Shown here: piece by piece, positions 55,893 to 64,000 of the stretch | Position numbering within the stretch: the first letter of the stretch is position 1 | How the letters are laid out: each line of letters opens with the position of its first letter | Source: Owenia fusiformis | Taxonomy: Eukaryota; Annelida; Polychaeta; Sabellida; Oweniidae | Reading direction: 5' to 3' | Assembly (NCBI GenBank): GCA_903813345.2 | Contig: CAIIXF020000006.1 | Coordinates: 23,007,936 to 23,071,935, forward strand | DNA: 64,000 nt | Translations under genes and position numbers: made by a program | The notes under the pieces: generated by a model | Told to the model about the DNA's origin: nothing | Database searches by the model: none | The model's input: only the letters and a program-made list of their open reading frames with translations

Positions 55893-56820
55893 CAAAAAGT
55901 AAACCCCTGCAACTGGCCATATTTCCCTTATTACATGCTGGAATTCTTTTTTATTTTCACATGTTGTAGAGGAAGGTCTAAAATTTATGTTGGTACCATA
56001 CATTTTTGTTAGTCTTGAAATTTGCAGAAATTATAAGCCCTAACCAAACCTTACTGAAAATGGACAAATTGTGATTTTCAATATCCGCGATTCTTCAACC
56101 CTTAAACACTTTTCCCCTGAGAATTTTTTAAGCTGCAGTCTTAAAGAACTAATATTTTCTGACTTTGTTCAATTTTAAATCCTGCACATTATGGCTTAAA
56201 ACTAGCATGCTACATTTGTTAGTTGCAAAGTTATTGTGATCCAAAGAGATGTGCTAAGCTTCCACAGATGAAAACATTTCTTCATAAATCATGGACCAAT
56301 TCTAATGATATATGGCTCAAAACATTGAATATTGGATTTTCTTTTGATTTTTTAAAGATATTTGATGAAGGGGTTATCAGATTCCTGGTCACAGGGGGCA
56401 ACTTCCTTCCATAAGAGTCCCCCCCCCCCCTCTAACTGTTGCTGTAGGTAACATACCCCTGAACTGTTGAACAGTTAAAATGCTTCAAAATGATCAATGA
56501 AAGTGTGAAATGTGTTTTCTGCTTGAATATTGTCCCTTTTGTCATATGGTAGAGTTTTAAACTTGTATCTCTAACTGAAAGCTGTTCATCCAATGTGTTT
56601 CAACAATTTCCGTGAATCACATTTGTAAAATTTTGTACAATATCTAATTTCCAGGCATGTTTGTTAAACACTTGTAATTTCTTCAAAATTTAAGACTGAG
56701 TATAAACTATGGCATCAACCAAAATTTTAGACATTTCTCTACAACATGTGATAATATGAGCCAATTCATGCATGTATTAAGAAAAATGTAGCCTGTTGCA
56801 GGGGTTCATTTTTTTTGGAC
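55893..56820. mobile_element. Foldback element with about 110-bp diverged inverted repeats
   Basis: The left arm (aaaaagtaaacccctgcaac, ...cacatgttgtagaggaaggt, ctaaaatttatgttg) pairs with the right arm (...caaccaaaattttagacatt, tctctacaacatgtgata, ...tgttgcaggggttcattttt). The right side ends 'ggaccaccctgtata', a phrase reminiscent of Tc1/mariner ends. The interior has only a 63-codon frame with no recognised motif. Confidence 0.65.
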
Positions 56821-58041
56821 CACCCTGTATATACATTATACAACATATTTTATTGGAATTTTAATGGAATGATACATCAAGAATATTTTTTTCGATATAA
56901 AGTTATCAGAATAAAGAAATATCAATCCAACTCTTGATATATACATCTCGACATAAATAATTTTTCAAAATGCATAAGTCAAATATCCTGAAGTATTCAA
57001 GTTCAACAATAATTATTCTTGCTTGAAACGGGGATCGAACCCTAGACCACAGATTCAAATGAAACTAAAATCGAATTAAGAAGAACATTGAAATTAAGGT
57101 TCCTTAAAAAATTTGACTTGATAAATTTTATTGCTTTTAAAAGTTTTGTGTATTTCTGCAATACGATATGTAATACGTACCCTGCGTGCAGAGTCTAGTT
57201 AAACTACAGAAGACGAAGCTCTCTTTTAAGAAGTGAAGTCAAACGAATGCAAAGGGTATGTAATACGATGATGGAGCTTCAAATAGGTCAGTAAGACACC
57301 TTTGAAGGTCAAACGATAAGGCTAAAATCTGGCTCAACACATTTAAATAAAATGTTCATGTTCACCCTAGATGTTCAACGAGCTAATCTTTTGTTGCCCC
57401 ATGTTGCCCCCCAGGCTTTCTTTATTTCTATGGTTTAATGACATCACTTTCAGCAAAACAATGAACATAATGATCATGAGAACGCGAGGGAGGATAATAT
57501 AATCACAGTTTATGGACGTAATCGCACTTTGTGTTTTGATATTTACACGATCGATCTCATATTTGTCTTTAGTATTTAGAATTGACTCTTCATTTCACTT
57601 GATAAGTCCAAATGCCATCGGGCATACGGGATACATTAGCACTAATTAGGCATCTACAATCAATACATTACATAGCTCTATGATACACCTAACAATGTAA
57701 CTCCAACTCTACGGTTAGCTATCGACAAACATTTGGAAATTATCTTCTTCTCTAGACTCTTCAAATCTCTTTAGAATACTTTTAATGGTACTACTTAATT
57801 TTAAATGGAAATCTTTTCTGTGAATTTCTGAGTAATACACTGCTCATACATGTATATTCGGAGTACTGGGAACTTAGGAAAAATCAGTGCATTTTAACAA
57901 TTACAAAAGGCTTTAATTTAACGGTATACAGGATACAATTTCTCATTAGAATGTACCCCAAATGGGAATTTTCGACAGATTTAATCCTGGAAATTGCCCT
58001 GGCCAGACAGTGAAAAGTATTTGAAAAATCTCTATTCATTA

Positions 58042-58196
58042 AAATTTGATAATCTAGCTTCGAGCCCCCCCTCCCCGCCCCCAACTTCAACAACAGTTGT
58101 TGAAGTAGATAAGGGGGGGGGGTCCCCCGGGGAGGGGGGGGGGGTCCCCCGGGGGGGAGGTCCAGTCCAGGGTCTTGAAGCAAGACTAAAATTTGA
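58042..58196. mobile_element. hAT-like MITE with C-run/G-run arms, copy C
   Basis: The element at 58050-58188 starts TAATCTAGCTTCGAGCC and ends TTGAAGCAAGACTA. It is flanked by the perfect 8-bp duplication AAATTTGA (58042-58049 and 58189-58196). C-rich left arm, several G-runs on the right, central palindrome ttcaacaacagttgttgaa. Third member of the family at 9031 and 18052. Confidence 0.85.
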
Positions 58197-58915
58197 GAGC
58201 ATGAGAGAGGGAATTAATGGATAATTGGTAATGGACAACGGAGTATATTGAATGCTTTGAATATACTCTAGTATGCATTCATTGAATCCTTTGGTTAAAT
58301 AGCTTACAAGTATAATACTGTCATATTGAAATAATGCAATGGGCTTGGGGAATGTAATAAATACAATTATACAATTTTATTTACGATTAACTCCATGCTG
58401 AATTTATGAGTATCAGTTCATATATATATAGGACTTGTATCAGGTATCAAATGAAAGCTTATGTTCAAAATGTATGGGTTAATTTCTTTCAAAAAATTGA
58501 ATATTTACATTGAATTTGAATATAAAGATATCAAATCTTTTAAAGTGCAGAATTCTCAAGAGAAACAATAATATTTTAACCGATTGTGAAAAGTGTGATT
58601 TCTAAGGTTTATTAGAGCAATTTTAACGCATAGAGGATTGAGACTCACTAGTGTCCCATCAACAAAATGAGTCTCCAGCGTCATTTGCTATATGGAGAGC
58701 AACCGGGGTGCATTTTAAGACTGAGTCAATTGGTGAATGGGGAACCAGGTGACAATTACCGTTCATATTGAGATTCCAGATTTCTCACTTAAAGAAGAAA
58801 TTGTGATTCCATTAAGTTAATTTACAGACCATTAGAGGATAAACGGTTGTAATTCTTCTACTATACTTAGACCCCTTTAACCCCTTAAGATTAAATATTC
58901 ATTGCATTTTCTTTC
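58197..58915. other. Intergenic DNA, nothing recognised
   Basis: AT-rich sequence without an exon, repeat array or motif that I can support. Confidence 0.5.
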
Positions 58916-58921
58916 TTACAT

Positions 58922-59360
58922 CAATGGGCAATCTGACCATTTTTGTCAAAATTCAGAATTTTAATTTTGTCCACCGCAGAGGTTAAACTGGAATGAGAAC
59001 ACGCGAGGATGAGATGGCATGGGAGAATGTAATCGCATCACTTAGTAATGGTGTGTAAGGACAAATGTTATAGCAATGGGCAATCTGACCATTTTTGTCA
59101 AAATTCAGAATTTTAATTTTGTCCATCGCAGAGGTAAATGAGGAATGAGAACATGCGCATGTAATCGCCTAAGAAATTCATGATGTGTAGGAATAAATGT
59201 TATAGCAATGGGCAATCTGACCATTTTTGTCAAAATTCAGAATTTTTAATTTTGTCAACTGCAGAGGTAAAACTGAAATAAGAACAAGTGTAAATGGGAT
59301 GGCATGAGAGAATGTAATCGCCTCACTTCATCGATGTGTAAGGATGAATGTTATAGCTTC
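58922..59360 (+). repeat. About 150-bp tandem repeat, three copies
   Basis: Each copy has 'caatgggcaatctgaccatt', 'tttgtcaaaattcagaattt' and 'gcagaggt', then 'gagaatgtaatcgc' (shortened in the middle copy) and 'aatgttatag'. Copies start near 58922, 59074 and 59206. Confidence 0.85.
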
Positions 59361-61014
59361 TTTTGCTTTCAGAGATGCCAATATTGACATTGGAAAAATG
59401 GAAATTAAATGTCAATTTATATTTAGTTAATCAATGTTTACTAGTGAGCTTATCGTGTAAACGTTACCAACTTAGGGCCCCTCCGGGTGTTGTTATTATG
59501 ATAACTAACTGAGAGTAGAGCTGAGAATAGTATTTTAAAGAATGTCATCAAATCGTTAAGTTATTAAAAATGATATATGGAGTTTCAGAATACGAACGCG
59601 TGTAAAGAGGGTTATTACTCTCCACGTACGAAGTACAAATATTCATAGTTTTTTCATTCTGTGTTTTCATTAACATACTTTTGATTCTCTTTGATCATAC
59701 TAAGATCTCCATCTAAAAGGTTATATTTTCATGTCTCTTGAGGCCTTCAACAGATTCAAGAGCCATTCACAGATTGAATAGAATCTGACTATTTGTGATT
59801 CCTTCATTCATTTCTTAATATATTTGCGAAAGTAAGCGACCACAATAAGACACTATTTTAATTTCGAATCATGGAACGCTAAAATTCGGTAACAGTGAAA
59901 ATCGATTTATTTGCAATTTGTCAGAACTAAATAGCCTGAGAACTAGAGCCCTTTAGACCTACCCTCTGAAAAGGACCAAGAGATTTCTCTTGAAAGCCCA
60001 TGAGAGGACAAACCAATTTACAATTTGATGCTGACAAGGTCTTAATTAATAACCTCAATGTTCGTTGTCGTGGAATTTCATAGGGCTTCGAATATTATAT
60101 AAATGGCATCTACTAATAAAGGTAAAACTGTTACCCCTGTATCAAGCAACAAAAAAAGAAAGCACCCCTCCAGGAAATTGTCACCCTTGTATCAGGTACC
60201 AAATCAATAAATGTTGCCTCTTCACTAAACCGTTAACCATGTTTTATAATCACAAAATATAAAATGCTCGCTCCACCAAGGAGGATTGGCTCCCAGGATC
60301 GAAACTCGATATTTTCCAAAAATAAAAACGTCAAAATGTCGTTATTTTCTGAAATTATAACCGACTATAAATTCAAAATAAACAGTTAAAAAAATTCGAA
60401 CCAATATCTTGATTATTTTTTGGGAGTTTTGGAATTTTTCGTTTGGAAATAAGACCAAAATTCACGATTCAAATGTTGAAGTGAACAAAATGGCGGCTGT
60501 AAGACTTCGAATTTTGTATCACGACATGCCCATATCCGGGCCCATGGGACAGAATATCGATTTTGCACTCTGGGAGCTTCTTGTCGCTACACTAAACTTT
60601 TACCCTTGTATCAAACGAGGTGTAACTTAGCAACGACATAAAAATATACAAAATGATGCACTATACATGTATTTCAAAAACAAATATCACGATAGACCAT
60701 GACCCAAATTTGAAAAAAGAAAACCCCTTGAAATGCCAGGAGTGTACCAAAAGGAAGATTTTCAAAGCTTAGAGATATCCGAGGATCGACTGAGCATCTC
60801 AAAATCCATGATGTTGCTCATACAGTTTAAATTTTGTGAGGCATGTGGTCACATATATGCTGCACTCATGCAGCGCTGTTAACCACATCAAAAACATCAA
60901 GCCTGGTACAGTTGCTGCGCAAGTTGCTTCTTACATGTATGTGCCTACATGTCTTCATAAACTAGGCCTTTTTATTAATTTAAAGTGCCCATGAATATAA
61001 TTTCTGGTAACCCT
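59361..61014. other. Intergenic DNA with one MITE end
   Basis: No gene recognised. The end ccaaggaggattggctccc (60278) belongs to the family at 13697-13884. Small open frames here have no family similarity. Confidence 0.5.
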
Positions 61015-61815
61015 ACTATCACACCAAACTAGTTCTCACTACGTTCTCGAAAACAGGCTTCAACTGTGTACGAACGGACTGGACGTACTTAGAACCGTTT
61101 TTTACAAACTTCATCGAACGTACTCGAACGGGTAGGTCCTCTAGAACTTAGAACATGCTCAAAATGTTCTCTTGGTCGTCACGTTCTACGATTAGAACGA
61201 GTGACAACCTACTAACGACGAGCTGGACGACGAGCTGGACGTACTACGAACGGAACCGTCGTACTTCAGTCCTACTAGGGACGTTTTAACAACGAGTTGA
61301 ACTGTCTGAGGACGTATTGAGAACGAGGGAGAACTAATTGCAAACGGGTTAAAACTGATTAAGAACGTATTTATCAACGAGTTAGCAAAACTATAGCTAT
61401 CACGCCAAGCAAGTTGACACTGCGTTCTTCAAAACTGGTTTTGAACTGTGTGCGAACGGAATGAACGTACCTACAACGTTCTACGGTCTGTTTATGAATT
61501 TCATGAACTTTCCCGGACGGGGAATGTGACTTAGAATTTTGAATCGATTCAAAATTCGTTGGCGACCATACCGTTCTGTAATCAGGTCATGATGACCTTC
61601 TAGACTAAGGACGTTGCACACCGACGTGGTGCGACCACGACGACCACGGGAAAATTTTGATCATGTTCTAAGTTCTAGAGGACCTACCCGTTCGAGTATG
61701 TTCATGAAAATAAATAGACCCCAAACGGTTCTACATGTAAGTACGTCAACTCCGTTCGTACACAGTTTAAGCCCGTTTTTCGAGAACGTAGTGAGAACTA
61801 ATTTGGTGTGATAGT
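61015..61815. mobile_element. GAACG-rich element with about 180-bp inverted repeats
   Basis: The left end ACTATCACACCAAACTAGTT, then ctcactacgttctcgaaaac, is matched by the right end ...cgagaacgtagtgagaactaatttggtgtgatagt. Arms extend to about 61197 and from about 61626. The interior holds a third, diverged copy of the arm (61395-61520: 'ctatcacgccaagcaagttg', 'gaactgtgtgcgaacgga'). It is markedly rich in gaacg/cgttc compared with its surroundings. No transposase. Confidence 0.8.
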
Positions 61816-62999
61816 CCTCGATCTCTCATATTAAAACGAAATGTTTTAATGGTGCCAATCAGATTTACTTCATACGAATCACATTGTTCGAGGATTCATC
61901 CAGGACAATCAAAGTTTACATGGTCTTGATTATTAACGTTAACTCGATATGTATACATTCATATGTAACGAGTCCTTCTTTGTAACTGCAACCATCAATT
62001 TCGTGTTTCGTCAACGCCGCTTTGCGAGATCACGTTACTAATTAACAAATGTGGTAAGTGCTCACATTTCTTGAAACTGAAAGTCGGTGATGTTGAATGA
62101 ACAGATAGTGAGGGAATAGAAAATAAAGAAATCAGTAGTTGTAAAGGATGGGTATCGATATGGTGAACATTTTGAACACACGTTTCACTTAAACCAGCCA
62201 TAAAAAATTCTGAACATTTTACACATCGTCAATTCAATGGTCATCTTTTGAATGGTAACAATATGATTCGAAATAAATATATATACATTTTCTATATTGT
62301 TTTAGAAAACACATCAGACACTTCTTTTGTTCTTGGTATCATATGTTCGGAATGAAATGAAACATCTACCCGAACCTCATTGGAACAAAATGACATAAAC
62401 ACAACATGTTAATGTTGTAATTGTACAAAGGAAAGTCTGGTTGATTTAAAAAAAGTATCTTGTTAATGAAATAAAAGGTTTAGCTTAATTTTTATCTATT
62501 TTGGCGGTTTTTGTTTTAATTTATGGATACTTTTTGTTAAATCAACCAAAATCTCCTATGTATAACTATAATATTGAGAGGTCTAAGAAAATGTTGTATA
62601 TGCTATTTTGTTCCAACAAGCTTCGGAAATATATTTTATTTCATTCTCAAGAATTGGTAAAAAGGAACAAAAAACAATTGCACTAAAAAACAATTTTTTT
62701 TAACAAAAACAGTTTTTTCGCATTAAATTGTTGGCAATCAGTCACAATTACAAAAAGGACCAGTGTTTTTTACAGAGTGTTTTCAATAATTGGTTTAAGA
62801 GGAAAACAGTGTAGAATTCAGTTCACCATATCGATGCCAATCCTTTATCTCATTAAAGGAAGCTATAACATGTTCATCGACTTTCACGCTATTTTCGAAT
62901 TTCGACTTTTTATGTTTACACTTCGTCAACATTATACTGATATCCTATAGCCCGTTATAGCCTCTTTGGATTTTTCAAGAGTACTACGATATATCGTGT
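61816..62999. other. Intergenic DNA, nothing recognised
   Basis: AT-rich. Short open frames (for example 62501-62686) show no conserved motif or splice context. Confidence 0.5.
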
Positions 63000-63065
63000 T
63001 CACATGGGACAATATATTAGATCACTCACCTCGCTTTTTATCAAACTATCGGTGGGATATAGTCG

Positions 63066-63116
63066 TCATACTGGTCGTGGTCGTGGTCGTGGTCGTGATC
63101 GTGATCGTGATCGTCC
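63066..63116 (+). repeat. Hexanucleotide microsatellite
   Basis: A run of ggtcgt changing to gatcgt, about eight units. It gives Asp-His alternation on the minus strand, which is a by-product of the repeat. Confidence 0.9.
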
Positions 63117-63149
63117 CGCTTTTTGTCATCGCCGTTTAAGGAAAACTGC

Positions 63150-63690
63150 TCATCAGATTTTCTCCAAATTCGCAGAGGTGATAGAGCATATGAAGTTCTA
63201 GAGCTGATTAACTTTTGGGTGGCCATCTTGTTTTCTGGCGGCCATTTTGAAGGTTTTTCGAAAAATCTTGTCATCGCCATTTCAGGAAAACCGCTCATTG
63301 GATTTCCTTCAAATTTACACAAATGATAGAGGATATCAAGTACTAGAGCTGATTAACTTTTGGGCGGCCATCTTGTTTTCTGGCAGCCATTTTGAAGATT
63401 TTTCGAAAAATCTTGTCATCGCCATTTCAGAAAATCCGCTCATCGGATTTCCTTCAAATTTATACTCATGATAGAGGATATCAAGTACTAGAGCTGATTA
63501 ACTTTTGGGCGGCCATCTTGTTTTCTGGTGGCCATTTTGAAGGTTTTTCGAAAAATCTTGTCATCGCCATTTCAGGAAAACCGCTCATCGGATTTCCTTC
63601 AAATTTACACAAATGATAGAGGATATCAAGTACTAGAGCTGATGAACTTTTGGGCGGCCATCTTGTTTTCTTGTTCTTGAAATTTGTAAA
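63150..63690 (+). repeat. About 145-bp tandem repeat, four copies
   Basis: Units contain 'cttgtcatcgccatttcagg', 'tcaagtactagagctgatta' and 'acttttgggcggccatcttg', then 'ggccattttgaag'. Because 145 is not a multiple of three, several overlapping repetitive frames appear on both strands. Later copies are almost identical. Confidence 0.9.
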
Positions 63691-64000
63691 CATAATAGGA
63701 GAACAGTTTTCCTGGTTCATAGTGTCTGCCTATTTGATGGTGTGATCTCGTTCACGTCCTGTGCCTTGTTTCAAATTATTTTTCTGCCATGTTTGCAAGG
63801 ATGTGTGTTATTTTTGACATCTAATGCAGTAGTAAGTTACTAGTAACGCGCCGGACACAGAACCGGTGCGTTATGGTTACTCACCGTGAATTCAATCTAT
63901 GAATAGAAAGTAAATATCCTCATTAGTCAAAGTTAGTGAATGCTGACGTTTCTGTAAAATGCGCAAGTAACGGTAAAGTTCAAAAAACATAATGAAATCG

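Noticed and set aside
57022-57055. tRNA-like B-box (ggttcgatcccc on the minus strand)
   Set aside because: The T-arm stem pairs poorly and no A-box, anticodon arm or acceptor stem is found upstream, so it is a chance match or a very decayed tRNA-derived fragment.
57884-58238. Proline/glycine-rich open frames near 58 kb on both strands
   Set aside because: Created by the C-run/G-run arms of the MITE at 58050-58188.
61192-61811. Open frames within the GAACG-rich element
   Set aside because: Short, low-complexity and lying in inverted-repeat arms; no transposase motif.

Overview
This is a eukaryotic nuclear window. It has spliced genes with GT/AG introns, AT-rich introns and intergenic DNA, and a very dense load of tandem repeats, foldback elements and transposon relics. 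Protein similarity and repeat style fit a marine invertebrate, possibly a lophotrochozoan, but I cannot name the species. Nothing prokaryotic or viral was recognised.

Five protein-coding genes can be rebuilt exon by exon. (1) The 3' half of a glucoside xylosyltransferase (GXYLT, GT8 family; + strand, 1664-5723), whose 5' exons lie left of the window. (2) A complete JMJD7-type JmjC hydroxylase (- strand, 13394 to 9632, 5 exons, 314 aa). (3) A complete or nearly complete MYG1 exonuclease (+, 14379-17939, 6 exons), head-to-head with JMJD7 across about 1 kb. (4) A complete clan-2-like cytochrome P450 (+, 21273-27239, 7 exons, 493 aa). (5) A complete SNX9/18/33-family sorting nexin, SH3-PX-BAR (- strand, 51534 to 34182, 15 exons, 593 aa). 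Exon phases agree at every joined junction. The five genes do not form one pathway: they serve Notch glycosylation, protein hydroxylation, RNA processing, oxidative metabolism and endocytosis. Their closeness looks like ordinary gene neighbourhood.

Non-genic layout: 6-9.5 kb has dispersed repeats and an 18-bp satellite; 11.5-12.5 kb has two adjacent large foldbacks inside a JMJD7 intron; 18-21 kb has minisatellites between MYG1 and the P450; 28-33 kb has hairpin repeats and a mariner-like element with about 203-bp inverted repeats; 39-40 kb has a LINE 3' fragment; 46-49 kb has a retroelement relic and a 468-bp direct repeat; 52-64 kb has no recognisable gene but several inverted-repeat elements and tandem arrays.

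The most striking observation is that tandem repeats repeatedly sit on or against 3' splice sites. In the last GXYLT intron the acceptor plus the first six codons of the exon occur 21 times in a row, and four of the upstream copies are in frame and open into the terminal exon. In the sorting nexin, two exons have duplicated acceptor segments; one would lead to an in-frame TAG lying exactly at the genuine acceptor. Three further arrays directly abut acceptors. Also notable are three short elements with poly-C/poly-G arms, each flanked by a perfect 8-bp target duplication.
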